A stretch of DNA of 55,409 nucleotides from Caldimicrobium sp. (GCA_009903935.1 WYEG01000016.1:1-55409); one strand, 5' to 3'. Numbered from the stretch's first letter, positions 8,923 to 19,100 are shown. Notes: generated by a model from the letters alone, not told the origin. Numbers and translations are program-made.

Positions 8923-9864
8923 ATGAAAAAATACCGAGTAGCTTTTTTTGGCACGCCGGAATTTGTTATCCCTGTTGCTGAATACTTATACCAAAACGAG
9001 GATTTAGTGGTCGTAGTAACCCAGACAGAAAAGCCTAAGGGACGAGGGCTTAAGCCCTTCCCTTCTCCTGTTAAGACCTGGGCTGAAGAGAAGGGGTTGC
9101 CGGTTCTTGAGCCTGCTAAGCTTCGGGATACGGCTTTTTTGGAAACCATAAAAAGCTTTGAGTTAGACTTGGGAGTAGTCTTTGCTTACGGAAAGATCTT
9201 GCCTTCAGAGCTACTTCAGACCCCAGGGTTTGGCTTTTGGAACCTTCATGCCTCCCTTTTGCCAAAATTCCGCGGAGCATCTCCTATCGTTTATGCCATT
9301 CTTACAGGTGAAAAAGAAACAGGCATCACGGTTATGCAGATGGATGAGGGCATGGATACAGGTCCTATCCTCCTTCAAGAAAGGATAGAAATTGACGAAG
9401 ATGAAACAACTCCAAGCTTAACAGAAAAGCTAAAGAATTTAGCCGTCGTTGCCCTTGATAAGGCTTTAAAGCTTCACAAAGAAGGTAAGCTCTTTCCTCA
9501 ACCTCAGGAACACGATAAAGCAACCTATGCCCCGCTTCTCAAAAAGGAAGATGGCTTTTTTAACTGGAATGAGGATGCCTTGATAATAGAACGAAAGGTG
9601 AGGGCTTTTCAGCCTTGGCCTTCTGCTTGGACTTACTATCAAGGGAAAATACTCAAGGTTTATAAGGCAAAAAATATAGATATAGAAGAAGCAAAGGGCT
9701 CACCCGGTGAAGTTTTAAACATATCAAAGGAAGGTATTTTGGTTTCTTGTGGAAAGGGTGCTCTTTTACTTGAAGAGGTTCAGCTTGAGGGTAAAAAAAG
9801 GATGTCAGCCTATGAGTTTGCCCTTGGTCAACGTTTGAAAAAGGGGGATAATTTACAGTTTTAA
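8923..9864 (+). CDS. fmt: Methionyl-tRNA formyltransferase
   Basis: Fmt formylates initiator Met-tRNA using 10-formyl-tetrahydrofolate. The 313-residue protein begins with YRVAFFGTPEF and carries the signature NLHASLLPKFRGASPI, whose Asn-His belong to the folate/catalytic site. ITVMQMDEGMDTGPIL follows, and a C-terminal OB-like tRNA-binding part starts at about 205. The ATG touches the clpB stop codon, so translation is probably coupled; no separate strong ribosome-binding site is seen. In many bacteria fmt is next to def, which is absent here. Confidence 0.96.
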   Translation: MKKYRVAFFGTPEFVIPVAEYLYQNEDLVVVVTQTEKPKGRGLKPFPSPVKTWAEEKGLPVLEPAKLRDTAFLETIKSFELDLGVVFAYGKILPSELLQTPGFGFWNLHASLLPKFRGASPIVYAILTGEKETGITVMQMDEGMDTGPILLQERIEIDEDETTPSLTEKLKNLAVVALDKALKLHKEGKLFPQPQEHDKATYAPLLKKEDGFFNWNEDALIIERKVRAFQPWPSAWTYYQGKILKVYKAKNIDIEEAKGSPGEVLNISKEGILVSCGKGALLLEEVQLEGKKRMSAYEFALGQRLKKGDNLQF

Positions 9865-9887
9865 TAAGCGTTTAAAGGAGGGTTTGT

Positions 9888-10232
9888 ATGTTTAAAAAAT
9901 CAGTGAAAGTTTTAGTTTTAGCTTCAGTTTGCGGGCTTATTTGGACGAGCGCATCAATCGCGCAATACGCAAAGAAGGGAAAGGAGGTTTTTCAAAGGTT
10001 AGGGTGCACAGCCTGCCATTCTGAAAGCTCAAGCGCAGTTGCCCCATCAGTGAAGGAGATCTCTAAAGCTTATGCTGGCAAGCCCAAAGACCTTGAAGAC
10101 TTCTTTCTCGGTAAAAGGGAACCTATAATCGATAAATCAAGGTTTGGAGCAATGAAATCTTTTATTAACCTAACAAAAAAGATCTCTCCGGAAGAAAGGC
10201 AAGCCCTTGTTAAATATCTACTTTCCTTCTAA
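9888..10232 (+). CDS. Small periplasmic c-type cytochrome
   Basis: A 114-residue class I cytochrome c. Residues 1-25 form a Sec signal peptide (KKSVK, then a hydrophobic core ending SIAQ). The haem site is CTACH at about residues 41-45, and a candidate distal Met is in FGAMKSF near 93. The C-terminal helix ends ERQALVKYLLSF, as in c551/c552-like electron carriers. The ATG has AAAGGAGG upstream. It presumably shuttles electrons in the periplasm; its partners are not encoded nearby. Confidence 0.9.
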   Translation: MFKKSVKVLVLASVCGLIWTSASIAQYAKKGKEVFQRLGCTACHSESSSAVAPSVKEISKAYAGKPKDLEDFFLGKREPIIDKSRFGAMKSFINLTKKISPEERQALVKYLLSF

Positions 10233-10241
10233 ACTTTAAGA

Positions 10242-11543
10242 GTGATCTATGAAGATTTAATATTTTTTTGGTTAGCCTTTTTACTCGTTGAGCTTGCTCC
10301 TTCTCTTGATTTAGGCTTAGATGTTTGGTCTTTAGTCCTTCTCTTTCTTTTTAAAGAAGTCCTTTTCTTTCTTGTTTTAACATCTTTTAAGAAAGCTCTT
10401 CCTTTAAACAGTAGACTTCCTCGTAGAGTGCATTTTCTTATTTTTCTTATGATTTTTTCCTTTTTTACCGCAGACTTAAGTATTTTTGGGGTTAAAAGCC
10501 TTTTTGAAGATAGGTATTTTGGGCTTATACCCCCTCTCTTGCTCTTTTTTCATTATTATTTGCCAGCCCGGATTCTTCTCTACAATCTAAACTTAAAATA
10601 CCTAAGGCTCTTTTTTGCCCTGCTTTCTCCCCTTCTCTTACTATACCTTCTTGAAGAAACCGCTGATTATCTTAGCTTTGATTATCCTTTACGGACTGGC
10701 AGTTTTATTTTGCTTATTCTTGTCGTTGCGCCAGCTCTGATGGTAAAGGTCCTACCAGTTTATGAGCTTTCATCTCCCTACTTAAGAAATCTAATCGAAA
10801 ATTTCACCAGAGCTTTAAAGATAAAATTTCGAAACATCCTTGTCCTTAAGCCCATAGGACCAAGGCTTTACACCGCAGGGGTTTTAGGCTTTTTTCCTCC
10901 CTTTAGATATCTCTTCTTTAGCGAGCCCTTACTTAAGGTGCTTGATGAGGATGAGGTGCTTGGGGTGATAGCGCATGAAGTCGCCCATCTGCGCAATCAT
11001 CACGGGCTATGGCTATTCCTTCTCCTCTTTAGCTTTACTTTATATCTGCTGAATTTGCTCTTCCTCTTCCTTCTTCCCTTTGCTCTTATGTTTGAGGATG
11101 TTGATGCTTTTTCTGAATTTTTTGAAACAAACAAAGAAATTTTAGAAATTATTCTTTCTTTCTACCTCATGATCTTTGCTTTTTTCTTCTTTCGTTATAT
11201 TTTTGCTTATTTTTTAAGGTCCTTGGAGAGGGAGGCTGACATGTTTGCCTGCTATTACCTTGGGTCAGAGGTTCCCTTAGTTAAAGCCCTCTACAAGGTG
11301 GGTGAGGCAACGGGTCAACTTTTTGAAAAATCCTGGCATCACTACGGTCTTTATGAGAGAATTTCCTTTCTAAGAAAGATGTTTTCCCAGGAAGGCTTAA
11401 GTAAAGAATTTTTTGTAAAAAAGAAAAGGCGTATAAGGTGGCTCATCCTTTTTTGGCTCCTTCTTAACCTTTTCTTAGGGCTTATTTTTCAATATCTTGG
11501 TGCTCCTTTCTTTGAGAGGTTGTTGAAATTTTTCCTTAACTAA
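10242..11543 (+). CDS. M48-family membrane zinc metalloprotease
   Basis: A 433-residue polytopic membrane protein with the zinc-protease motif HEVAH at about residues 245-249 (AHEVAHLRNHHG). A downstream LEREADMFACYY supplies the third zinc ligand Glu, as in M48 (HtpX/Ste24-type) peptidases. Several very hydrophobic Leu/Phe-rich segments precede and follow the catalytic domain (about 5-50, 62-80, 95-145, 155-172, 256-285, 300-325 and the C-terminus). Membrane-protein quality control is the usual role; this is inferred. It is longer than HtpX (about 290). The GTG start lies nine bases after the cytochrome stop, with only a weak purine stretch upstream. Confidence 0.8.
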   Translation: MIYEDLIFFWLAFLLVELAPSLDLGLDVWSLVLLFLFKEVLFFLVLTSFKKALPLNSRLPRRVHFLIFLMIFSFFTADLSIFGVKSLFEDRYFGLIPPLLLFFHYYLPARILLYNLNLKYLRLFFALLSPLLLLYLLEETADYLSFDYPLRTGSFILLILVVAPALMVKVLPVYELSSPYLRNLIENFTRALKIKFRNILVLKPIGPRLYTAGVLGFFPPFRYLFFSEPLLKVLDEDEVLGVIAHEVAHLRNHHGLWLFLLLFSFTLYLLNLLFLFLLPFALMFEDVDAFSEFFETNKEILEIILSFYLMIFAFFFFRYIFAYFLRSLEREADMFACYYLGSEVPLVKALYKVGEATGQLFEKSWHHYGLYERISFLRKMFSQEGLSKEFFVKKKRRIRWLILFWLLLNLFLGLIFQYLGAPFFERLLKFFLN

Positions 11544-11557
11544 GTAAGCTTAAAAAG

Positions 11558-12361
11558 ATGCTTAGACCACCCTACAAGGAATACACTCAATTCTATATTT
11601 ACGGCTTTAGGAACACCCATCCTGAGCTCAGAGACTTTGATGACCCAGACCTCATAGGCTACTGGGAAGAGGATGGGATCGGGGTTCTTTTCTTTCACAA
11701 GCCAAAGGATGAGCTTGTAGATAGCCTCGTTAAAAAGTATAACCTTATCCTTGATGTAAAGGATGTTGTCCCCTTTTCTGAGTGGAACGAAAGGCGGATC
11801 CCTCGTCCTTTCAAAGTTGGTCCGATAAGGATTGCCCCCATTTGGTATGAAGGAGAGTATGACCTTCGGTTTGACCCAAGCGTTGTCTTCGGCGAGGGGA
11901 TGCATCCCACAACGGAGATGGTGCTCAACGCCTCTTGGGACCTATACAACCTTGACCCTACTATTGAAAAGGTCTTTGACCTTGGCTGCGGAAGCGGAAT
12001 TTTAACCCTTCTTTGGGCAAAGCTTGGGAAGAAGGTTGTTGCCCTTGACTACAACCCCCTTTGCGTCCGCGTAGCAAAGCACAACCTTGCCTTAAACAAC
12101 CTCTCTGCCGAGGTCATAGAAGGAGATGTTCGGGAGCATCTACCCTATGAAGGGGACCTCATTTTAGCAAACCTTTACAAAGGCTTGTTATTAGAACTCT
12201 TGGGCAAAAAAGAGTTTTTTTCTGCAAGATATTACATACTCTCGGGCATAGTCTACACCATGTGCGAAGAGATCGAGTCCGCCTTAGCCAAAGCACCGGT
12301 TAAAATCCTTGAAAAAAGGGAAAAGGACAACTGGGTCTGCTATCTTTTAGCCCATGCCTGA
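11558..12361 (+). CDS. prmA: Ribosomal protein L11 methyltransferase-like protein
   Basis: PrmA methylates ribosomal protein L11. The 267-residue product has the family signature FGEGMHPTTEM (usual form FGTGHHPTT) followed by the SAM-binding motif FDLGCGSGILTLLWAKLG. Later comes LILANLYKGLL, matching the catalytic-region motif usually read as D-x-x-x-ANI. The normal N-terminal substrate domain is present but short. The second His of the typical GTGHHPTT is replaced by Met, so substrate identity is slightly uncertain. It lies inside the clpB-cbiX/cbiC run and overlaps coaX by 8 bases. Confidence 0.85.
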   Translation: MLRPPYKEYTQFYIYGFRNTHPELRDFDDPDLIGYWEEDGIGVLFFHKPKDELVDSLVKKYNLILDVKDVVPFSEWNERRIPRPFKVGPIRIAPIWYEGEYDLRFDPSVVFGEGMHPTTEMVLNASWDLYNLDPTIEKVFDLGCGSGILTLLWAKLGKKVVALDYNPLCVRVAKHNLALNNLSAEVIEGDVREHLPYEGDLILANLYKGLLLELLGKKEFFSARYYILSGIVYTMCEEIESALAKAPVKILEKREKDNWVCYLLAHA

Positions 12362-13139
12362 ATATCTATTGACCGTTGATGTTGGAAACACCTCTACGGG
12401 ATTTGCGATTTTTCATTTTGACGGAGCGCTAAAGGCTTGCGGTAGCTTCCGCACTGAAACCCCTGTTTCAACTGAAGAACTTTTAGTAAAGCTAAAAGGT
12501 TTTTTAGACCTATACCAAATCAAGCTTCACGAGATTAAAGGGCTTTCTATCTCCTCCGTTGTTCCAAGCCTAACCTCTTTTTGGGTTGAGCTTGGGAGAA
12601 AATGGCTTGCAAGGGAAGTCTTGGTTGCAAGCTCGGAGACTGTGCCCATTAAAATTGACCTTAAGTATCCTTCTGAGGTAGGGGCAGATAGGATCGTTAA
12701 CGCCTTTTCTGCCTGGGAAAAGTATAAAAAGCCTTGCATCGTCGTTGATTTTGGGACAGCTACCACCTTTGATTGTATTTCTGAGGGTGGAGTCTATCTT
12801 GGCGGAGCTATTGCACCTGGTGTTCTTTCAGCCTCAGAGAGTCTTTTTACCAAGACGGCAAAGCTCCCTAAGATAGACCTTTTTTCTCCCCCAGAATCTC
12901 CTCTTGGAAAAGATACCATCTCAGCCATGAAGAGCGGAATTCTTTATGGGTTCGCCTGCCTTGCTGATGGCTTGATCGATATGCTTAGCGTAGAGATGAA
13001 GAGCAACCCTGAGGTCATTGCCACAGGGGGGCTTGCCAGGGTTATTTCTCCCTTAAGTAAGCGTATAAAAAGAGTTGAGCCCCTTCTTACGCTTGAAGGG
13101 CTCTATCTTCTTTGGAAAAAATGCTCCGCATTGCCGTAG
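12354..13139 (+). CDS. coaX: Type III pantothenate kinase
   Basis: CoaX carries out the first step of coenzyme A synthesis. The 261-residue protein has the ASKHA-fold nucleotide loop LLTVDVGNTSTGFAIF at its start and VVDFGTATTFDCI in the middle. GGAIAPGVLSASESLFTKTAKLP follows, the pantothenate-binding region of type III kinases. Near the C-terminus VIATGGLARVI is the adenosine motif. Type III enzymes have high Km for ATP and are not inhibited by CoA (family knowledge). The start overlaps prmA by 8 bases and the end overlaps the next gene by 19, so translational coupling is likely. Confidence 0.95.
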   Translation: MPEYLLTVDVGNTSTGFAIFHFDGALKACGSFRTETPVSTEELLVKLKGFLDLYQIKLHEIKGLSISSVVPSLTSFWVELGRKWLAREVLVASSETVPIKIDLKYPSEVGADRIVNAFSAWEKYKKPCIVVDFGTATTFDCISEGGVYLGGAIAPGVLSASESLFTKTAKLPKIDLFSPPESPLGKDTISAMKSGILYGFACLADGLIDMLSVEMKSNPEVIATGGLARVISPLSKRIKRVEPLLTLEGLYLLWKKCSALP

Positions 13140-13978
13140 TTCAACCTTCAAGCCCTCCGAAAGAAGAAGATTTGGCAAAGGGGCTTGAAGTCTTAAAAGA
13201 GCTCGGACTTTCCTTTAAATCTTTTGCCGACCCTACCCCTTCTATCCCCTCGGTAGCTGCTTTTCTTTTAGCAGAAATAATAGCTATGCAAGAGTTTGAT
13301 TATCTGTGGGCAGTCCGGGGTGGCTTTGGAGCCATAAAAATCCTTCCTTTTTTAGATGAGTATTTAAAAAATCTAAACCTTAAACCATTTCAAATCCCTC
13401 CTATAATTGGCTTTTCTGACATTACAGCCCTTCATTCCTACTTCTGGAAAAAATTTAGAAGCATTGGCATCCATGCCCCGATGGTTGTCAACTTACCTAC
13501 GGTTGAGAGAGATTGTCTTGACCTTCTGTTAGAAATCCTTCACCGCAAAAGAATAGAGCTTGTGCTCGAAGGAAGAGCTTACCGAGATGGAGAAGCTGAA
13601 GGATATCTCTTTGGGGGGAACCTTGCCACCTTTGCCAGTCTCTGCGGGACCGCTTATCTCCCTCTTGAGGAAGAAATTATTCTATTTTTTGAAGATGTGA
13701 ACGAACCGCCACATCGCTTGGAGCGAGCTCTCATGCAGGTTATCTTGAGTATATCTCTTCAGCGAATAAAAGGCATCCTATTTGGAGATTTAGGCGGGAT
13801 ATCTTCAGAAGCCTTGCTCCATAGCCTTCAGCATAACCTTCCAGAAAATATTCCCATAGGGGTTGACTTTCCTTTCGGGCATGGTAAAAAAAATTACCCT
13901 TTAATCTTTGGAACAAAGGCAAGATTTTCCTGTCATGGCGGGAAGGCAATTTTAAATATGGAGGTCCCTTTAGGATGA
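13121..13978 (+). CDS. LD-carboxypeptidase, S66 family
   Basis: S66 peptidases (LdcA/MccF) remove the terminal D-Ala from murein tetrapeptides. The 285-residue product shows the fold's expected blocks: MLRIAVVQPSSPP, WAVRGGFGAIKILPFLD with the nucleophile-region turn, GFSDITALHSYF, IHAPMVVNLP, then LFFEDVNEPPHRLERALMQ holding the catalytic Glu, and a C-terminal GVDFPFGHG with the likely catalytic His. The ATG at 13121 is preferred to a TTG at 13112; it sits inside the coaX tail. A role in peptidoglycan recycling would pair with mpl at 30375. Overlap with the next gene is the ATGA type. Confidence 0.88.
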   Translation: MLRIAVVQPSSPPKEEDLAKGLEVLKELGLSFKSFADPTPSIPSVAAFLLAEIIAMQEFDYLWAVRGGFGAIKILPFLDEYLKNLNLKPFQIPPIIGFSDITALHSYFWKKFRSIGIHAPMVVNLPTVERDCLDLLLEILHRKRIELVLEGRAYRDGEAEGYLFGGNLATFASLCGTAYLPLEEEIILFFEDVNEPPHRLERALMQVILSISLQRIKGILFGDLGGISSEALLHSLQHNLPENIPIGVDFPFGHGKKNYPLIFGTKARFSCHGGKAILNMEVPLG

Positions 13979-14958
13979 AGGGCGAGAGAGAAAAGATAGT
14001 GCTCGTTTTGCATGGGAGCCCAAAGAGGTCTGCCAATGCTTGGGAGCCCTTTAGGGTTTACCTATCCAAAATTCTTGATGTGCCTGAAGAGGATGTAGTG
14101 TTAGCCTATCTGCAATTTGGGGAGCCGGATGTGGAGTCCGCCCTAAGGCAGTGTCTTAAGGATGGGGCAAAAAGGGTAATTCTTCATCCCCTTTTTCTCT
14201 CAGCTGGCGTTCATGTAACGAAGGACCTACCAGAGATTGTTGAGAAGATTAAGGCTGATTTCCCTTGGGCAGAGGTATTAATAACCAAGCCCCTTGGACA
14301 GCATGAGCGACTTGCCGAAATCGTAAAAGAGCGGATTGACGAGGTAAGAACCTACAGCCCACAAAGCATAGAAGAGGAAAGCTTTCGTATTATTGAAAGA
14401 GAGTTCGATTTTAGCAGGTTTATGCCCCTTGAGAGAGAGGTTGTAAAGAGGGTAGTTCATGCGACGGCTGACCCGGAGTACATTGAAACCATGGTCTTTC
14501 ATCCGAAAGCTATTGAGCTAGCTCTTAAGAATTTGAGGGATAAAAAGAAGATCCTTGTTGATGTAGAGATGACGAAAGCCGGCATCTCAAAAAGGCTCTA
14601 TCCGAGAGAAAAAGTGGTCTGCTATTTAGATAAGGTTGGAGAGGTTAGTGTCGGCACACGCACCGAGCAAGCGGTAGAGCTTGCATTAAAAAACGAAAAC
14701 GACCTTGGGCTGGTAGTGATTGGCAACTCTCCGACGGCTTTGGTCAGAGCTATAGAGGTTTTAAGGGAGCAAAAAAGGGACGATGTAGTGGTTGTTGGTC
14801 TGCCTGTAGGATTTGTTAAAGCCCTTTCGGCAAAGCTAATGCTTCTTCGAGAAGACATTCCTTATATAACAAACTTAAGCAGAAAGGGTGGAAGTCCCGC
14901 GGCTTGCGCAGTGGTTAATGCGCTGTTGAGATACATCCTCAGCTCGACCTTTAGTTAA
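13975..14958 (+). CDS. cbiX-cbiC: CbiX-CbiC fusion: sirohydrochlorin chelatase plus precorrin-8X methylmutase
   Basis: A 327-residue two-domain protein of cobalamin (B12) synthesis. Residues 1-120 are a short CbiX domain that inserts Co(II) into sirohydrochlorin; candidate metal-site His residues are H13 (VLHGSPKR) and H80 (LSAGVHVTKDLPE). Residues ~125-327 are CbiC, which moves a methyl from C11 to C12 to give cobyrinate. Its marks are SPQSIEEESFRII, VVHATADPEY with catalytic His at 162, VDVEMTKAGI, GNSPTAL, LPVGFV, and the terminal SRKGGSPAACAVVNALL. The ATGA overlap with the LD-carboxypeptidase gene marks the end of the operon. No other B12 gene is nearby. Confidence 0.92.
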   Translation: MKGEREKIVLVLHGSPKRSANAWEPFRVYLSKILDVPEEDVVLAYLQFGEPDVESALRQCLKDGAKRVILHPLFLSAGVHVTKDLPEIVEKIKADFPWAEVLITKPLGQHERLAEIVKERIDEVRTYSPQSIEEESFRIIEREFDFSRFMPLEREVVKRVVHATADPEYIETMVFHPKAIELALKNLRDKKKILVDVEMTKAGISKRLYPREKVVCYLDKVGEVSVGTRTEQAVELALKNENDLGLVVIGNSPTALVRAIEVLREQKRDDVVVVGLPVGFVKALSAKLMLLREDIPYITNLSRKGGSPAACAVVNALLRYILSSTFS

Positions 14959-14993
14959 TACTTGATTTATAAACTACTTTTTATCCAAGGATG

Positions 14994-15145
14994 GGGTTGT
15001 TCAAAAAAGTCCCCTACTTCGTCGTGCCGAGCGATAGCGAGGCATCCCTCACTTCGTTCGGGACGGCGTCCCCAGGGAGACCCCTCGGCTGACGCCTCGG
15101 GGTGACAGCGGGGGGCTTACATAAAAACATTTTTAATACAGTCCC
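14994..15145. repeat. MITE-like repeat, copy A
   Basis: This 152-bp element fills most of the convergent gap between cbiX-cbiC and flgL. It begins GGGTTGTTCAAAAAAG and ends TTTTTAATACAGTCCC, a mismatched version of the terminal inverted repeat seen intact in copy C. Inside are GGGACGGCGTCCC (a palindrome), the TGCCGAGCGATAGCGAGGCA block and ACCCCTCGG...CTCGGGGT, which can form hairpins. It may also end transcription from both sides. No target duplication is visible. Confidence 0.75.
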
Positions 15146-15209
15146 TTTTTGTGCTTGACACTGTTTATGACGGAGGGTCACGACCGAGTTTAGAAAACTT
15201 ACTCAAGCT

Positions 15210-16151
15210 TTACAGATACTTGGCTAAAGAGAGGTCAGAGACCATGGCCACGGATTTCAAGGCTGCGTCGTAGGCTATGCTCAAGCTTTGAAGCTTTGTG
15301 GCAAGCTCGGCAAGGTCAGCAGATTCTGCCTCTGCAAGGTTCTTCTGAATGGTCTGCTTGAAATCTTCATACAAGTCTTTTTTCGTCTCAAGATGACTAA
15401 TTTTAGCTCCTACCTCCCCGCGGTAGCCTGAGATGGCATTAAAAATTTCATCAAGCTTCCCGATAAAGCTTTGGATGTAATACTGCTCCTTCTGATAGTC
15501 AATGTTGTTGTCAGCCTGAAGGGTTCGTTTTAACGCAAGGAGGGTTTCAAAAACGCCGGTTTCCATAAATGTCTTTTGTCCTGTTTCACCAAGGGTAAGC
15601 TTCATGTCCTTGTCGTAGCCAATGCTTGCTTGCTCAACCGACCCGTTATACATAACCCTTTCTATAACCTGCCCGTTTGGGAGGGTTTCTTTAACAAGCA
15701 TGAAGGGCTTTGTCCCCTCCTCAAAGCCTGTTGTCTTGTCCCCTGAGAAGATATACTTTTCTCCAAGCTGGGAGTTGGCAAGGGAGAGAAGGGTTGAGAC
15801 GATGGAATCAACCTCTTTTGCTATGGCTTGACGAGCGTTAACATCGTTTGTGGCGTTAACAGAGTTTATAGCTAAGGTTTTAGCTCGGGCGATAAGGTCT
15901 TCAACCTGCCCAAGGGTGCTCTCTTGGGCTCGCAAGAAAGCTAATCCCTCATCGATCGCTTTCCCATATCTCTCTATCACTGAGATTCCCTGTTTGTAGT
16001 TTAAGGTTATCACCGCGGATGGGGGGTCATCTGATGGTCTAAGAAACTTCTTCCCAGAGGATATCTTGAGCTGGCTTGCGTTTATCTCCGAGGATAGTCT
16101 GTTTAGGTCAGCAAGAAAGCTTTGATACTTGGTGTTAAAGCCTATCCTCAT
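15210..16151 (-). CDS. flgL: Flagellar hook-associated protein 3 (FlgL)
   Basis: FlgL is the second hook-filament junction protein, exported through the flagellar apparatus. The 313-residue protein has the flagellin-like D0/D1 termini: an N-terminal helix containing INASQLKISSGKKFLRPSDDP, the usual S-S-G-K-x-x-x-x-P-S-D-D-P motif, and a C-terminal amphipathic helix ending LSIAYDAALKSVAMVSDLSLAKYL-like. The middle domain is moderate in size. It is the last gene of the flagellar operon, ten bases after flgK; a repeat element follows. Confidence 0.95.
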   Translation of the reverse strand: MRIGFNTKYQSFLADLNRLSSEINASQLKISSGKKFLRPSDDPPSAVITLNYKQGISVIERYGKAIDEGLAFLRAQESTLGQVEDLIARAKTLAINSVNATNDVNARQAIAKEVDSIVSTLLSLANSQLGEKYIFSGDKTTGFEEGTKPFMLVKETLPNGQVIERVMYNGSVEQASIGYDKDMKLTLGETGQKTFMETGVFETLLALKRTLQADNNIDYQKEQYYIQSFIGKLDEIFNAISGYRGEVGAKISHLETKKDLYEDFKQTIQKNLAEAESADLAELATKLQSLSIAYDAALKSVAMVSDLSLAKYL

Positions 16152-16161
16152 GGGCTACCCC

Positions 16162-19100
16162 CTATCTTTTGGCTGAGATCAAAGCATCAAACATGTCTTC
16201 CACGGTGGAAAGGATCTTAGATGTGGCGATAAAAGCCTGCTGATACTTAACAAGGTTTGCCATCTCTTCATCCAAGGAAACCCCGGAAATGCTATCCTTC
16301 ATCGCTTTCATCTGACGAAGCAGATCATCAAGGAAGGTTTGGTTGTCCTTCACAGCCTTGGTGGCATTTCCTACTTCACCGACCATGCTTGCGTAGTAGT
16401 CGTTTAGAGAAGAAAGGTTCAAAGCTATCCGAGGATTGGTCGCCGAGTCGGCTATCCTTTGGGCTGTCCGGTTGTCTCCCCTTTTTAGCTCATAGCCTTT
16501 CAAAGCATTGACCAAGCCCTCAGTAAGGGTCGGTTGAACATGAACCTTAGCTGAAAGATAGGGCACAAAATCACCATCGCTTTCAAGCTCAAAGCTGTTT
16601 ATCGGCGTTGAGCCAAAGAATTTATCATTGACCTCGATGCTGAGTTTTCCTTGAGGGTCAAGGTTAGCCTTAAGGTCAGGGAATCCATCCCCATCAAGGT
16701 CAAGGCTGTTTAACCAAGCGATGATGTCGTTTAAAGTTGGAGAAGTAAAGGATTGAGAGGCTGAGCTTGCCACGCTTCCGTCTGGCTTTAAGAGCCTAAC
16801 GGTTATAGTTTGGTCGCTAAAGGTAGTTCCTCCGCTTAAACCCTCTGAGGATATATAGGCATAAGTGTTTGTGTTTTGCCGGTAGGTGTTTGCTCTAAGG
16901 ATGCTTGCTGAGGGATAATTTGGTCTTTCATCGGCAAGGACGAAGCTTTCCGTTTTATAGAGCCCGGTTTTACTGATGATCAGCCTACCCTGTCTATCAA
17001 GGGTTGCTGAAAGCCCAAAGATTGCGCTATCTGGAGCGTTTATCCTCTGAAGTAAAGAGAACATAGGCTTGTCTGTCCAAAGCTCAAACCTTGCTGGGTC
17101 AACGACCCCGTCTGAAGCATCAAAGGCATCGATGGCTTTTCCTTCTGTATCAAAAAGGTAGGCTGAAAGCTCGCCCATCTTCAAACCAAGAGCACCAGTT
17201 GCACCTTTTAACAAGCCTAAGGAGCCATCATCATCGGCTGAAATGGTAAAGTATGCGGCGGAAGCCTCCGCTGGGTCAAGGTAGATATAGAACCGGTCTC
17301 CAGCCTGTCTTGCCTTAAGACCTGCGACAGCGTTAAAGTTTGCAAGTAGCTCAGATAATGTAGAAGACCCGGATACGCTTGCCGAAGAGATAAAGTTTCC
17401 AGCCCTGTCATAAAATCTCACAGTATAGCTTACCGCCGAGAGAGGTATAAAGCCCGTTGCCACGCCCTCATACACCGTGGGCTTATATACATGTTCAAGC
17501 CCGGAGAAGAGGCGAGATTCTGTCGTCCCGGTAATGCGAAAGGCAGGTGGAATAATGCCGTTTTCTCTTAAGTATACAAGAAAACTATCCGCAGAAGAGG
17601 AAGGATTAGCTAAAGCCTCTAAGCTCTCGCCAAGCTCAAACCCGTAGACTTTGGTCTGGTCTGGCTCAAGGGAAAGGACAGCCTTACCATAAGGGTCTAA
17701 GTAAGCCCTGAGGAAGGGGAGTTTATCAAGCTTTTCAAGCATGGTTTGCAGAGTGTCCCCTGTTGATCCAGAATTTACTGACACCTTATAGGCTTTCAAA
17801 GTATCATCCCAAGAATAGAGATGAGCAACACCTGAGGTTCCCTCAACTACGGTGAAGTAGGATGAACCTTGCGGGGCATTTGCAGGGATAAGCTCAAGCC
17901 TCAAGATTCCGTCTTCATAGTAAGCCTTTATCCCTTGAGAGCCGTTTAGCCTGTCAAGAAGTTGACTGATGCTTGTTCCGCTTCCTATGGTTATGGTCTG
18001 TAGGATTGATCCGTTTGCATCTTTAAGGTAGATGTTTAGGTCGCCTGTCAAAACCCCACCGCTCAAAGTCCCAGCATATACCGCTAAGGGTGGAACTTGA
18101 TAAGCCTTGCCTTGGGCATCGTAGGGTCTTACATAAAGGGTTTTAACAAGGAAGGTTTGGTTGGGGTTGACGGCTGAGTTTGTGATGTATGAGCCAAAGA
18201 ATGGAGCTTCACTTCTAAAGGCGCTCACATCAAGGCGTCCCGTGGCGATAAGCTCCGGCTTTTGCACAAGGAGGGGGTTAACCTCAAAGTCTGCTGGGTC
18301 GGTTCCGTGGAAAAAGAGGTTTAGCCCAGTTGAAAGAAGGATGCCTGAGGTGTCGTTTGAGAAGGCAAAGGATAAGCCATCCCTTGCTTGGATGACAAGC
18401 CTTCCCGAACGGATGACCGCCCTTATATCAAAGTTTGTCGGGTGATCGGGGTTTAAGCCAGCGCTTTTTATTGCATTGTTGATAGTTGTTGCTAAATCAT
18501 CAAGCGTGGCATCCTCGCTAAGGTTTAGGTCTACCTTTATGGGGGAGACTTTGCCTTGTTCATCCTTTACCCAGAGGAAAAAGGAGCCATCCCGCTTTAA
18601 GTCTAAATAGTATGGAAGTTCCTTTAGGTATTGGTTTGCCGAATAGGCTCCCTCAAGCTCTTTGGTGAAAAAGCTCAACCCTACGCCTTGAGTATGAAGC
18701 TCGTTTACCGCCCGAATTAGCTCTTCACCAAAGAGCTTTAACTTTCCCGCAAGGTTTATCTCGACGACCCTCCATTGAAAAGCCGGGTCGTCAAACCTTC
18801 CAAAATCAAGAGTAGCAGGGCTTGAGGTTATGCTAAACTCAAGCTTTCCAGGTCCACGAAAGGCATCCTCAACAAAGAGCCTTCCGTCCTTGATGTAAGC
18901 TTTCACTGTAAAGCTAAAAGCCTTCTCTACCTCGTTCAGAAACTCTCTTATGGTTTTGCTTGACGAAATGGTAAAGCTTCCAGATATCTCCTTACCAAAG
19001 TGGTCTTTTCCTTGAAAGCTTATCGTGCCCGTGGAAAGCCCAAGCTCAGCGAAGGTGTCAGACTCAGAGATTGTCCTTCCTGCTAAAGGGTTCATGACCA

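Noticed and set aside
14959-15209. A gene in the cbiX-cbiC/flgL gap
   Set aside because: The space is mostly repeat copy A; the frames are short and repeat-derived.
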